Shown piece after piece: positions 47,691 through 56,821 of a stretch of 64,000 nt of DNA. Position numbers and translations under genes: made by a program. The first letter of the stretch is position 1. The number at the start of each line of letters is the position of its first letter. This DNA is from an uncultured Bacillota bacterium (GTDB lineage: Bacteria; Bacillota_I; Bacilli_A; RFN20; CAG-826): the NCBI GenBank assembly GCA_949299565.1, contig OX437086.1, positions 997,999 to 1,061,998 of the forward strand, given 5' to 3'. A model generated the notes under the pieces. That model searched no databases. It was not told the DNA's origin and saw only the letters and a list, made by a program, of their open reading frames with translations.

Positions 47691-47944
47691 AAAGATTGGG
47701 AAGAAGTTGCGTTCCCAAGCCCTAAAAAAAGATCAGAAAGAGAAATGTCAAAGGCTGCAGCTATTTTTTCTAAAGTCAAAAGAGTCGGATTTCTTCTTCC
47801 TCTTTCCAAATCTGAGATGTAATTTTTCTCTAGCATCGCTAAATTTGCTAATTCTAATTGAGAAATTTTCCTCTCGCCTCTTAAAAAACGGACACGCATT
47901 CCAAGTTCAAGCGGAAGGCTGATTTTGTTTTCTTTTTCCATCAT
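47663..47944 (-). CDS. Small XRE-family (Cro/CI) transcriptional regulator
   Basis: HTH_3 protein of 93 residues. The helix-turn-helix lies at about 15-70: LRGERKISQLELANLAMLEKN, YISDLERGRRNPTL and LEKIAAAFDIS. It overlaps whiA as ATGATG/ATGA and is the last gene of the uvrA-whiA operon. It ends 31 bases before the gapA start, overlapping its promoter. Its target is unknown; the adjacent gapA promoter is a candidate by position only. Confidence 0.88.
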   Translation of the reverse strand: MMEKENKISLPLELGMRVRFLRGERKISQLELANLAMLEKNYISDLERGRRNPTLLTLEKIAAAFDISLSDLFLGLGNATSSQSFFQSLEDGI

Positions 47945-48888
47945 TCTAGATGAGCCTCCTCAATAATCTTTCTGAACATATGATTGACGTTGCTTTTGCT
48001 AACCTCGCTATTGAGGGCTTCAGACAATAATTTGGCGATTTCCTCCATCGAGGCATCTTGATGTTTTTTGCGAATTTCAACGAGCATTTGAATCTTCTCA
48101 CCGCCTAAAGCGCTCAAGCGTCCTTCTTTCTCCAGGACTTCGATTGCTTTTAATTGCTTTGTCGAAGCCAATAATGTCTTGCTGAAATTGGCTTGATCAA
48201 AATTGTCGAGACGATTTCCGATATTGGCGAAATCGCGATCCACGCGAACATTTTCAAAGTCTAGGCAACATTCCTTGGCCCCCAAAATGATTAAGAAGTC
48301 AGAAATTTCGTTACTTCTTTTGAGATAAAGAACGTATTTCCCGCGTCTTTCGATCGTTTTTGCGTGGAAGGCGACGTTTAAATGATGGTTGAGAAGATCT
48401 TTAAGAAAAAGGGCCTCCTCTTCATGCGCGCTCACAATCTCTAAATGATAGTTGCTAGAAATCGGATCATTTACCGAGCCTCCCGCTAAAAAGGCTCCGA
48501 CAAGGAAAGCTACTCGACTTTTTAAATCATTCAAAAGTTTCAACGGTGACTTCCTGATAAGAAAATCAATTGATAAATCGTCTAAAACCTCATCGATTCT
48601 CTCTTCTAAAATAACGTGATAACGGAGATTGTGATGAAAAGCACTGCTCCGCGTATAAGAAAAACGTGCGTTGACCTCGTAAAGTTCATGAAGATAAAGA
48701 TAGATAGTTTTCGCAGTCAATGCACTTTCGCTTTCAATATCTAAATAAGGCTTTTTCCCGTAAAAAAGATGAGCAGATTGTCTCAAAAAAGCACTGAGAA
48801 GACTGCGCTTTTCGCTTTCATCGCGTTCTAATCTATTGATTTCTTCTTTAACGCGTGAAGCGAAGGAAAAAGTTGCATCGCCTTTCAT
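47941..48888 (-). CDS. whiA: DNA-binding protein WhiA
   Basis: Homing-endonuclease-like fold plus C-terminal helix-turn-helix, 315 residues. The N-terminal KEEINRLERDESEKRSLLSAFLR, the core FLVGAFLAGGSVNDP and the C-terminal region SALGGEKIQMLVEIRKKHQDA ... SKSNVNHMFRKI match the family. In Bacillus WhiA is a nucleoid-associated factor that affects division and chromosome segregation; in Streptomyces it controls sporulation. It overlaps rapZ as ATGA, the conserved pairing, although yvcK, which usually lies between them, is missing. Confidence 0.94.
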   Translation of the reverse strand: MKGDATFSFASRVKEEINRLERDESEKRSLLSAFLRQSAHLFYGKKPYLDIESESALTAKTIYLYLHELYEVNARFSYTRSSAFHHNLRYHVILEERIDEVLDDLSIDFLIRKSPLKLLNDLKSRVAFLVGAFLAGGSVNDPISSNYHLEIVSAHEEEALFLKDLLNHHLNVAFHAKTIERRGKYVLYLKRSNEISDFLIILGAKECCLDFENVRVDRDFANIGNRLDNFDQANFSKTLLASTKQLKAIEVLEKEGRLSALGGEKIQMLVEIRKKHQDASMEEIAKLLSEALNSEVSKSNVNHMFRKIIEEAHLE

Positions 48889-49739
48889 CTTGTCCCCTCC
48901 GAGGGGATGTCGCGATGTTCAAGGGCAACCTGATAACGTCCGCAATAATGCTTGTAACATTCTTCTGAGACAAAAACCGAACGATGAAAACCGCCCGTGC
49001 AAGCAAAATCTACATGAACGCGTCCGCGTTTTGCTTTCTCGGCTGTCAAAAAGAAATCATCGAGAAAAGCGAAAAGAGAAGATAAAAACGGGGCTGTTAA
49101 AGGGTCATTTAAAATGTAACTACGCGACTCTGGTGTCCGGCCATCCTTCTCCCGTAATTCTTTCACCCAATGAGGGTTAGCTAAACTCCGACAATCGATA
49201 ATTGTTTCAGCATCGCCTGGTACCCCAAACTTATAGCCAAAGGAGCGGAAAATAAGTGAAAGTTTATCGCTAGAAAAGCCTAGCAGTCTCCGCGCTTCTA
49301 AACGCAGATCTCGTTCAAGGAAACTGCTGGTATCCAATACAAAATCCAAAGACGGTCGCAATAACTTCAATGTCTCTTTTTCTTTTTTGATTGCCTCTTC
49401 TAACGATAAGCCTTGCGCTTCTAAAGGATGGAGGTGCCTCGTTAAGCGGAAACGCGACAAAAGCGCCTCTAAATTGCAATCTAATCCAACAAGCAAAGTT
49501 GGGATTCGTTCACGAACCGTGCTAATCAAAGGAAGCGCTTCTTCTAAAGAAGATGGGGAAAAGAAAATCGCCACTCTCCTGTAACTATTAGGATCCACCT
49601 CCATGAGATTTAAAAGGGAGGCTAAAAGAGGCAGCGGCAAGGCATCCACTGCCCGATATGAGGAATTCTCACATTCTGACATGAAAGTCGTCTTACCAGC
49701 CCCGGCGACTCCTGTAACAACAACTAAACGTGGATTCAT
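48885..49739 (-). CDS. rapZ: RapZ/YvcJ family nucleotide-binding protein
   Basis: P-loop protein of 284 residues. N-terminal Walker A GVAGAGKTT; later GCRYQVAL-like C-terminal segment and FACTGGFHRSVF, which corresponds to the conserved CTGG(K/R)HRSV motif. In E. coli RapZ targets GlmZ small RNA and controls glucosamine synthesis; in Bacillus YvcJ hydrolyses GTP and affects competence. The ATG at 49739, 4 bases after the trxB stop, fits the family start; the frame to 49802 overlaps trxB. No Shine-Dalgarno is seen. Confidence 0.92.
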   Translation of the reverse strand: MNPRLVVVTGVAGAGKTTFMSECENSSYRAVDALPLPLLASLLNLMEVDPNSYRRVAIFFSPSSLEEALPLISTVRERIPTLLVGLDCNLEALLSRFRLTRHLHPLEAQGLSLEEAIKKEKETLKLLRPSLDFVLDTSSFLERDLRLEARRLLGFSSDKLSLIFRSFGYKFGVPGDAETIIDCRSLANPHWVKELREKDGRTPESRSYILNDPLTAPFLSSLFAFLDDFFLTAEKAKRGRVHVDFACTGGFHRSVFVSEECYKHYCGRYQVALEHRDIPSEGTR

Positions 49740-49743
49740 GAAT

Positions 49744-50649
49744 TTATTTTGAACTATTTTTACGCAAATAGGAAAGCAAAAAACGGGAAACAAGGGCTCC
49801 ATCAGAGGCGGCCGTTACAACTTGCCGCATCGGAGTATCGCGTGCATCGCCGATCGCGAATAGCCCTGGAATATCGCTCATCAATTCAGCGTTAGTTTTG
49901 ACGAAGCCTTGCGGATTTAAAACCCCAAGCGGTTCTAAAAAATAAGCCGCGCTTCTTTCGTGCAGGAGCGGAAAAATCGCATCGATAAAGAATTCTTCTT
50001 TTCCATTCGTGGTCTCGACTAACGCGCTTTCGACCTTCTCTTTTCCGCCTACCTCTAAAACTTTGCTTTTTTCAAAAAGCTTTAAGTTTTCTTTTGCTAA
50101 TAATTCTTGCGGATATTCCTCTTTTTCTTCTGGCGTCACAAAATACAATTCATCGACCAACGCTAATAAATAATTAGCCTCTTCGATTCCTTTTTCATGT
50201 GTTGCTTCTAAAAGGACTTTCTTCCCGCGATATAAAGGGCCATCACACGTTGCGCAATGAGAAACCCCGCGTCCTAATAAGTCTTTCTCGCCTTTAAGGT
50301 AAATCGGATTATAAAGCCCGGTTGCGATAACGACGCTCAACGAGCAGATCTCACGTTTGTCTATTAACGAAAGAAAAAAATTTGTACCTTCTTTACGGAT
50401 AGACGTGACTTCCCCGTATTCAACTTCCACCCCTTGCTTTTGCGCATTCGTATAAAACGCGATCGCCAATTCGCTACCGCTAATAGAAGGATATCCTGGG
50501 TAATTAGAAATCTCCGAGACGGTCAAAAGCTTACCTCCCGGTGCTCCTTTATCGAGCAACAAGATTTTTTTGTTCGCACGTTTTAAATAAATAGAGGCTG
50601 TAAGTCCGGCTGCGCCGGCGCCAACAATCACCACATCATAAATTTCCAT
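49744..50649 (-). CDS. trxB: Thioredoxin reductase (NAD(P)H/FAD)
   Basis: Flavoprotein that reduces thioredoxin. The protein has 301 residues. FAD motif GAGAAGLTASIYLKRA, redox-active CATCDG (CxxC) in the NADPH domain, and GLFAIGDAR at the C-terminal FAD site. The NADPH domain lacks a typical GGGxxA motif: where GGGDSA is expected it reads LLEATHEKG. This departs from standard TrxB and resembles relatives that use another donor such as ferredoxin. Start overlaps the HAD gene (ATGA) with GGGAGG upstream. Confidence 0.88.
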   Translation of the reverse strand: MEIYDVVIVGAGAAGLTASIYLKRANKKILLLDKGAPGGKLLTVSEISNYPGYPSISGSELAIAFYTNAQKQGVEVEYGEVTSIRKEGTNFFLSLIDKREICSLSVVIATGLYNPIYLKGEKDLLGRGVSHCATCDGPLYRGKKVLLEATHEKGIEEANYLLALVDELYFVTPEEKEEYPQELLAKENLKLFEKSKVLEVGGKEKVESALVETTNGKEEFFIDAIFPLLHERSAAYFLEPLGVLNPQGFVKTNAELMSDIPGLFAIGDARDTPMRQVVTAASDGALVSRFLLSYLRKNSSK

Positions 50650-51296
50650 CAAAATGCCTCCCATGGAAAATTATGATAATCATCGATGTGAAAGATAGAA
50701 GTATCATGCTCAGGAAGCGGGCGCGGACCAAAAGTGACAAGCGCTGCATCTACATTAGCTCGTTCCGCCGTCATCAAATCGAAAGCGGTGTCGCCGATAT
50801 AAAGCACTTCTTCTTTCTTCTTTATGCCGCTTTTTGCCATCGCTTGATAAACGCCTTCGGGAGAAGGCTTCGGTTCTTTTGTATCCCCGCCCCCAATAAT
50901 AATTGGGAAATATGAAGAAAAACCCATAATTTGTAGAGCTTTTACAGCAAAATCATGCCTTTTGTTTGTGTTGATTGCTAAAGTTCCTCTTTTTGACAAA
51001 AACTCTAAAACCTGCTCAGAACCCGGATAAGACGAAAGATAATCATCATAAAACGAGCCTGAGGTATCCTGAAAAGCCTTAAAACTCTCCTCAATCGGAA
51101 TCATCGGGAATTCTTGACGGAGAGAGTCTTTGATTGGCGGACCAGAAAAAGAAAGAATCTTCGCTAAAGTCGGAACTTTGTTTGGCGTATATTTTTTGTA
51201 GAGAGCGATCCATGCCAAAATGAGCAATAAGTCGGTATCGGCCAAGGTGCCATCCATATCGAAAATAAAAAGGCGTTTGTTCTTAAGACTTTTCAT
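50649..51296 (-). CDS. HAD-superfamily phosphatase (PpaX/Gph-like)
   Basis: Cytoplasmic haloacid-dehalogenase-fold hydrolase of 215 residues. Motif I is IFDMDGTLADT (nucleophile Asp13, acid/base Asp15), motif II INTNK, motif III KPSPEG, motif IV YIGDTAFD. It resembles PpaX (pyrophosphatase) and phosphoglycolate phosphatase; the lgt-ppaX neighbourhood in Bacillus supports PpaX, but hprK, the usual partner, is absent. The ATG at 51296 overlaps lgt by 14 bases; no clear binding site is seen. Confidence 0.88.
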   Translation of the reverse strand: MKSLKNKRLFIFDMDGTLADTDLLLILAWIALYKKYTPNKVPTLAKILSFSGPPIKDSLRQEFPMIPIEESFKAFQDTSGSFYDDYLSSYPGSEQVLEFLSKRGTLAINTNKRHDFAVKALQIMGFSSYFPIIIGGGDTKEPKPSPEGVYQAMAKSGIKKKEEVLYIGDTAFDLMTAERANVDAALVTFGPRPLPEHDTSIFHIDDYHNFPWEAF

Positions 51297-53151
51297 GCGA
51301 GATATTTTCGTCAATTTTGTTTTTCAAGAAAGGGGAAGGCGGGAGCGGTTTCTTCGGACAACCTGCAATGAAACGTGCAAGAGTTAAAACCGTTGAAACG
51401 CCAGCTACTAAAGCCAAAAGCACAAAACCATAAGAGAGTGTGATTGCCAAATCGTTATTGCCTAATTCCGGCGGAAGGTTCAAAGCCTTGTCGCCAAAGA
51501 AAACCATAATCGCCGCCACCAAAGAGACGATTCCGCCAGCGTATAACAAGTATTCATGAATGCGCGGGCATTGTTTGAGCGGGAACAAAGCGAGAAGGAA
51601 GGAACAAATAAAAATTAGAAGAGCAATGATTGTAAGAATATAAGAAGCTAAAAAGATCGGCGCTCCTAGTTCAAACATCAAAGCAAAGCCACTATAAGTC
51701 GCAACAACATCGCCGACTCCGTCAGCCACCGTCAACGATTGAGCAAACGGCAAGAAAAGGCCGATAAATAAACAAATGACTGAGCACAAAGCAAAAGGAT
51801 AATTTTTCTTGTTTTTTACATAATAGTCATGAAGATGAAGCGCCAAAATTAAAGCCAAACCAATCAAAATATAGGCGATTGAATTGGAAATGCTCCAACT
51901 ATTGTCCATCCCCATATTGAAGTTCGCATTGCGCAGAGGTTCCATAATCAAACGGACAAGACCATACCAAGTAAAATAAGCGCCGGCTAAATCTCCCGGT
52001 ACCGTCCAGCGTTTCAAGAAACGACCAATTCCAACATAAATCAAGAAAAAGCCAACAACGTTTACAAAACCTTCAATCAAAAAGAGCGGAGTGTTGATAA
52101 GACCAGGACCCAGAAGGCTTCCGTCATTATTGACATTCATTTGCAGAAGCAACCAGTTTGGCAAAAAGCGCCAACCATCAACAGAGGTAACCTGACCATA
52201 AACTTCACAGTTGAAGAAATTGCCCCAACGCCCCATCGCTTGGGCCAAAAGAATCGTTGGAACGATAATGTCGAGAGCCCAACGCGGATCTACGTATTTT
52301 TTGCGCCAGCGCATGAAAAGATAGCCGACAATGATGCCGAACGCCGCGCCCCCTAGGATTGTGAGACCACCATCCCAAATTTTAAAAACATCGGTCCAGT
52401 CTCCGCTAGCGAATTCACGTTCAAAATTTCCGACAACGTACCAAATACGCGCTCCGATGACGCCCGCTGGAAAAGCCACCAATACGAGGGTGTCAAGAAT
52501 CCCGTGTTTGCCATATCGTTTATAGAAATAATGATCGCAAACAAAATAACAAATGAAGACTCCGGTCAAAATGCAAATCGCGTAGAAAGCAATGTGCAGT
52601 CCGTCGCCGCCTCTATCAGCCGCCGTTACCATATGGATTCCGCTTCCGTCAATTTGGATTCCGCTCCATAAAGGGTAAGAAAGGTAGGGTCCGTATCCAG
52701 AAGTTGCTAACAAAAACGCAACAATGAGGACAGGGATTGAAACATAAAAAACGATATTGATGATCTTTTTAAACGATGGATCGATCTTTCGGACCTTCAG
52801 GAACTTTAAAGCCCAACTGCCGCTTAAACTAGCAAGAGAAGCGCCGAATAAAAAACCGCCAAAAACAATCAAAAAGACTTGAAGGCCATAAATAATCGCT
52901 TCGCCTTCAAAAAGCGACCCCTGAGGATAAGCGCTTATTGAAGACCATGCTGGATTGAAGAGTAAAATCGAAACGCCGAAAAGACAAAAACCGCAGGCAA
53001 TCAAAAGCCACGAAACTCCGACAGCAAGATATTGTTTTTCGCTTGCGCTGCCGCTTAAAGGATCCTTGATGAGAGGACGAAGAACATAGGCTTCAAAAAC
53101 GACTCCTCCAATAACCAAGAGTGCTCCAAGAACTACAATAAAATAGGCCAT
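51283..53151 (-). CDS. lgt: Prolipoprotein diacylglyceryl transferase, enlarged, active-site His missing
   Basis: Transfers diacylglycerol from phosphatidylglycerol to the lipobox Cys of prolipoproteins. The Lgt core (about residues 180-475) is clear: VIGARIWYVVGNF, IWDGGL, the signature GRWGNFFNCEVYG and RLIMEPLRN. At 622 residues it is more than twice the usual 260-290. Three extra helices lie at the N-terminus (1-125) and about four at the C-terminus (480-600). The family motif GGL.IHGG reads GGLTILGG here, with Leu266 at the position of E. coli His103. It follows uvrA by 12 bases. The four lipoproteins in this window would be its substrates. Confidence 0.9.
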   Translation of the reverse strand: MAYFIVVLGALLVIGGVVFEAYVLRPLIKDPLSGSASEKQYLAVGVSWLLIACGFCLFGVSILLFNPAWSSISAYPQGSLFEGEAIIYGLQVFLIVFGGFLFGASLASLSGSWALKFLKVRKIDPSFKKIINIVFYVSIPVLIVAFLLATSGYGPYLSYPLWSGIQIDGSGIHMVTAADRGGDGLHIAFYAICILTGVFICYFVCDHYFYKRYGKHGILDTLVLVAFPAGVIGARIWYVVGNFEREFASGDWTDVFKIWDGGLTILGGAAFGIIVGYLFMRWRKKYVDPRWALDIIVPTILLAQAMGRWGNFFNCEVYGQVTSVDGWRFLPNWLLLQMNVNNDGSLLGPGLINTPLFLIEGFVNVVGFFLIYVGIGRFLKRWTVPGDLAGAYFTWYGLVRLIMEPLRNANFNMGMDNSWSISNSIAYILIGLALILALHLHDYYVKNKKNYPFALCSVICLFIGLFLPFAQSLTVADGVGDVVATYSGFALMFELGAPIFLASYILTIIALLIFICSFLLALFPLKQCPRIHEYLLYAGGIVSLVAAIMVFFGDKALNLPPELGNNDLAITLSYGFVLLALVAGVSTVLTLARFIAGCPKKPLPPSPFLKNKIDENISHEKS

Positions 53152-53163
53152 GCGGTTATCTTA

Positions 53164-56019
53164 CTATTTCTTCGTGCCCGCGAAAATCTTTTTAAGATAA
53201 AATCCTGTATAGCTGTTAGGGTTTTCGCTCACTTCTTCAGGCGTTCCGCGTGCAATAATCTCACCTCCGCGGTAACCGCCGTCTGGCCCTAAGTCGATAA
53301 CATAATCGGCTACTTTGATGATATCCAAATTATGTTCAATGACGATTACTGTATCGCCATGATCAACAATCGCCTGCAAAACCGCGATTAAATGTTTGAT
53401 ATCATCAACATGAAGTCCAGTTGTCGGCTCGTCTAAAATATAGATTGCTTTCCCGGTTGGACGCTTCTGCAGTTCATAGGCTAGTTTAACGCGTTCAGCC
53501 TCTCCACCCGATAAAGTTGTAGCGGGCTGTCCTAATTTCATATAGCCGAGACCCACGTCCATTAAAGTTTGTAACTTTCTAGCAATCTGTGGTCGATTAC
53601 GGAAGAAAAGAAGCGCTTCTTCAACCCGCATCTCCAAAACGTCATAAATGTTTTTTCCGTTATAAGTGCAGCAAAGCGTTTCAGCGTTATAGCGTTTGCC
53701 GTCACATTCATCGCATTTGACATAAACATCAGGCAAGAAGTTCATCGAAACGTAAGTGACGCCCGCTCCTTGACATTTTTCGCAGCGCCCGCCCACCACG
53801 TTGAAAGAAAAACGTCCTTTGTCATACCCGCGAGACTTGGCTTCTGGAGTTTCCGCAAAAAGAGCACGGATATCATCAAAAACTTTTGTATAGGTTGCCG
53901 GGTTAGAACGCGGCGTTCTACCAATTGGATCTTGCGAAACAATTACGATTTTATCAACATTTTCTAAGCCTTCAATCTTTCTATAAGGACCGGGAATTAC
54001 CTCGCTTTTATTGATGATTTTAAGAAGAGCATTTCCTAAAGTTTCATTGATCAAAGATGACTTGCCAGAGCCGGAAACGCCCGTAACAGCGATAAACTTC
54101 CCGAGCGGAAAACGAATATCCAGATTCTTTAAGTTATGACACGTGCAGCCTTTAAGTGTTAAATATTTTCCGTTCCCTTTTCTTCTTTTTGCCGGAATCT
54201 CAATCTTTTCACGTCCGGATAAATAAGCTCCGGTAATGGATTCGGGAGTTTTCTCTATATCAGCAATCTGTCCAGAAGCGACGATTTTCCCACCATGGAC
54301 GCCGGCTCCAGGCCCGACATCGACTATGTAATCAGCGGCCCGGATCGTGTCTTCGTCATGCTCGACAACAATCAAAGTGTTTCCTAAATCGCGCATTTCT
54401 TTGAGGGTTTTAATCAACTTCTCGTTGTCTTTTTGATGAAGACCAATAGACGGTTCATCTAAAACATATAGAACGCCAGATAAACGTGAACCAATTTGCG
54501 TCGCCAAGCGAATCCTCTGGCTTTCGCCTCCAGATAAAGTCATCGCCATTCGATCTAAAGTCAAATAATCCAATCCGACATCGACTAAAAATTGAGCGCG
54601 ATTGCGCATCTCCTTTAAAAGCATTTTCGCGATCGTTTTCTCATTCTCAGAGAGAGTTTCTTCAACTTTATTAAGCCAACTTAAAAAATCGCGTACCGTT
54701 GCTTGCGTTGCTTCATAAATATTTTTGCCGCCAACCTTAACCGCTAAAGCTTCTGGCGATAAGCGCGCGCCATGGCAAGTAGGACAAATAGAATCGCGCA
54801 TAAAAGAAGCATAGTATTCTAAATTCCATTTAGAGTTTGTCTCTTGATAAAGCCTTTCGATTCGAACTTTAATCCCTTCTAAGGGCCCGTGACGATGAAT
54901 TTGATTGCCACTACTGGTTACGATTGTTCTTTCAACGTTTTCTTTACTTCCATAAAGAACTGCATGTTTTTCTTCTTGGCTCAAGGCTTCCCACGCCACA
55001 TCGCGACGCACCTTAAAATAATCGAGCAAGAAAGAAAAATCTTGCCAATCAATGTTTGTGGTTCCCATGATGTTTTTGTAATAACGAAGGCAACCTTCGT
55101 TGATGCTTTTGTGTGGGTCGGGAACAAGAAGATCCTCTGCTACTGCACGCGAGATTCCTAATCCTTTGCACGAAGGACAGTAGCCTAAAGGGGCATTGAA
55201 AGAAAAAAGTCGCGGCTCTAATTTCGGAACAGAAAAACCACATTCCGGACAAGTATGATTAGACGATAAAAGTTGTTCATTATCATTAGAAACAATCAAA
55301 AGATAACCATGCGACCAGTCAAGAGCCAATTCGATGTCCTCTAAAAGGCGGCTTTTCAGTTCATTGTCGTCATGATGAATAATGAGGCGGTCGATGACAA
55401 TTTCGATGTCGTGTCGCTTATTTTTATCTAATTCGATATTTTCTTCCAAAAGGCGATATTCCCCGTCCACTCGAACGCGGACAAATCCGGCTGTTTTTAA
55501 TTTTTCCAAGCTATCTTTATGCGTTCCTTTTTGATGACGGATATAGGGGGCTAAAAGTTGGAGGCGCGTTCCTTCTTCTCTTTTGAAAACAATTTCAGTC
55601 ATCGCGCTCGGAGAAAAAGACACAATCGGAATTTGATGATTCGGACAATAAGGAACGCCGACTCGCGCATATAATAAACGCAAGAAATCATAAATCTCAG
55701 TAACCGTTCCAACGGTTGAACGCGGATTGTGCGATGTTGTTTTTTGATCGATAGAAATTGCAGGCGAAAGCCCTTCGATCGCGTCGACGTCGGGCTTATC
55801 GATTCCGCCTAAAAATTGACGTGCATAGGGAGAAAGCGACTCCACATAACGCCTTTGTCCTTCAGCATAAATCGTATCAAAAGCCAACGTTGATTTTCCC
55901 GAGCCAGAGACACCGCTAAAAACAGTGAGAGTTTCCTTTGGAATTTGGACATCAACATTTTGGAGATTGTTCTCCCGCGCTCCTTTAACAACAATCCATT
56001 TACGACTATCAAATTCCAT
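53164..56019 (-). CDS. uvrA: Excinuclease ABC subunit A
   Basis: DNA damage sensor of nucleotide excision repair, 951 residues, normal for the family. Two ABC ATPase halves: Walker A GVSGSGKST near residue 36 and GVSGSGKSS in the second half; ABC signatures LSGGESQRI and LSGGEAERV; two zinc modules (CPECG...CPSC and CEKC...CDEC). uvrB, often adjacent, is not in the window. A TATAAT box lies 9 bases before the ATG with no Shine-Dalgarno, so it heads the uvrA-lgt-HAD-trxB-rapZ-whiA-XRE operon on a probably leaderless mRNA. Confidence 0.98.
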   Translation of the reverse strand: MEFDSRKWIVVKGARENNLQNVDVQIPKETLTVFSGVSGSGKSTLAFDTIYAEGQRRYVESLSPYARQFLGGIDKPDVDAIEGLSPAISIDQKTTSHNPRSTVGTVTEIYDFLRLLYARVGVPYCPNHQIPIVSFSPSAMTEIVFKREEGTRLQLLAPYIRHQKGTHKDSLEKLKTAGFVRVRVDGEYRLLEENIELDKNKRHDIEIVIDRLIIHHDDNELKSRLLEDIELALDWSHGYLLIVSNDNEQLLSSNHTCPECGFSVPKLEPRLFSFNAPLGYCPSCKGLGISRAVAEDLLVPDPHKSINEGCLRYYKNIMGTTNIDWQDFSFLLDYFKVRRDVAWEALSQEEKHAVLYGSKENVERTIVTSSGNQIHRHGPLEGIKVRIERLYQETNSKWNLEYYASFMRDSICPTCHGARLSPEALAVKVGGKNIYEATQATVRDFLSWLNKVEETLSENEKTIAKMLLKEMRNRAQFLVDVGLDYLTLDRMAMTLSGGESQRIRLATQIGSRLSGVLYVLDEPSIGLHQKDNEKLIKTLKEMRDLGNTLIVVEHDEDTIRAADYIVDVGPGAGVHGGKIVASGQIADIEKTPESITGAYLSGREKIEIPAKRRKGNGKYLTLKGCTCHNLKNLDIRFPLGKFIAVTGVSGSGKSSLINETLGNALLKIINKSEVIPGPYRKIEGLENVDKIVIVSQDPIGRTPRSNPATYTKVFDDIRALFAETPEAKSRGYDKGRFSFNVVGGRCEKCQGAGVTYVSMNFLPDVYVKCDECDGKRYNAETLCCTYNGKNIYDVLEMRVEEALLFFRNRPQIARKLQTLMDVGLGYMKLGQPATTLSGGEAERVKLAYELQKRPTGKAIYILDEPTTGLHVDDIKHLIAVLQAIVDHGDTVIVIEHNLDIIKVADYVIDLGPDGGYRGGEIIARGTPEEVSENPNSYTGFYLKKIFAGTKK

Positions 56020-56034
56020 AACTTGTTTATTATA
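56020..56034 (-). promoter_or_regulatory. uvrA -10 box, near-leaderless
   Basis: TATAAT (56029-56034), 9 bases (AAACAAGTT), ATG. No binding site. No LexA-type box is recognised in the short intergenic stretch. Confidence 0.55.
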
Positions 56035-56073
56035 GCGGTCACGAGTTTCTTAGCCATCAAAATACTTTCCAGT

Positions 56074-56086
56074 TATAATGATGGCA
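56074..56086 (+). promoter_or_regulatory. pnuC -10 box, leaderless arrangement
   Basis: TATAAT (56074-56079), 7 bases (GATGGCA), then ATG at 56087. The box overlaps an in-frame ATG at 56078, which therefore cannot be on the transcript. This decides the start. Confidence 0.6.
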
Positions 56087-56821
56087 ATGAGAAAAATCGC
56101 TTCTTTCTTTCGCCAGTTCAAACCGCTCGAAATTATCATTTGGGTAACCGGCGTTCTCGCGATTACGATTTCTTTCTTTGCTTTTCAAAATGATCAATAT
56201 CTATATTTAGCGGCGTCCCTCGTTGGAATTACTGGTCTTATTTTTGTCTCGAAAGGGCATTTTCTTGGTCCGACTCTCTCGATTGCTTTCTCAATAATTT
56301 ATGGCTTTATTTCTTATTTTGATGGCTTTTATGGCGGTCTTATCACGTATCTTGGCATGAGCATGCCGATTAACGCTTATGCGCTGATTGTATGGCTACG
56401 TCATCCATCAAAAAAGAAGAATCAAGTTCAAGTAAACACAATTTCTAAATATGAATTCAGTTATCTTCTTTTGACTGCCACGCTCCTCATGTTCGCCTTT
56501 TACTATATCTTTAACGCCTTGAATACAGAGAACATCTTGTTGAGCTGCCTCTCAGTTTTTGCTTCTTTCGTTGCGGTATATTTAACAGCAAGAAGGAGCC
56601 AGTACTACGCGCTTTTCTATATGATCAACGACATCATCAGCATCGCGAATTGGGCTTTAGCATCTAAAGATGATCTCCGTTTTCTTCCGATGGTGATTTG
56701 CTTTGTTTTCTTCTTCATCAACGATAGTTATGCGCTTTATAACTGGTCAAGGATGAAAAAGAGGCAGACGCTTGAACTCTCAGATGCACAGAAAAACAAG
56801 ACTTCTAATTTAAAATCATAA
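56087..56821 (+). CDS. pnuC: PnuC-family nicotinamide riboside transporter
   Basis: Membrane transporter of 244 residues with about seven helices. FISYFDGFYGGLITYLGMSMPINAY and the C-terminal FFFINDSYALYNWSRMKKR match the PnuC family, which carries nicotinamide riboside (or thiamine in PnuT members) by facilitated diffusion. I chose the ATG at 56087, since the two upstream ATGs overlap or abut the -10 box. It is divergent from uvrA with 67 bases between the starts and monocistronic. No riboswitch can fit upstream. Confidence 0.9.
   Translation: MRKIASFFRQFKPLEIIIWVTGVLAITISFFAFQNDQYLYLAASLVGITGLIFVSKGHFLGPTLSIAFSIIYGFISYFDGFYGGLITYLGMSMPINAYALIVWLRHPSKKKNQVQVNTISKYEFSYLLLTATLLMFAFYYIFNALNTENILLSCLSVFASFVAVYLTARRSQYYALFYMINDIISIANWALASKDDLRFLPMVICFVFFFINDSYALYNWSRMKKRQTLELSDAQKNKTSNLKS

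Noticed and set aside
56020..56086. LexA/SOS box between uvrA and pnuC
   Set aside because: No GAAC-N4-GTTC type palindrome in the 67 bases.
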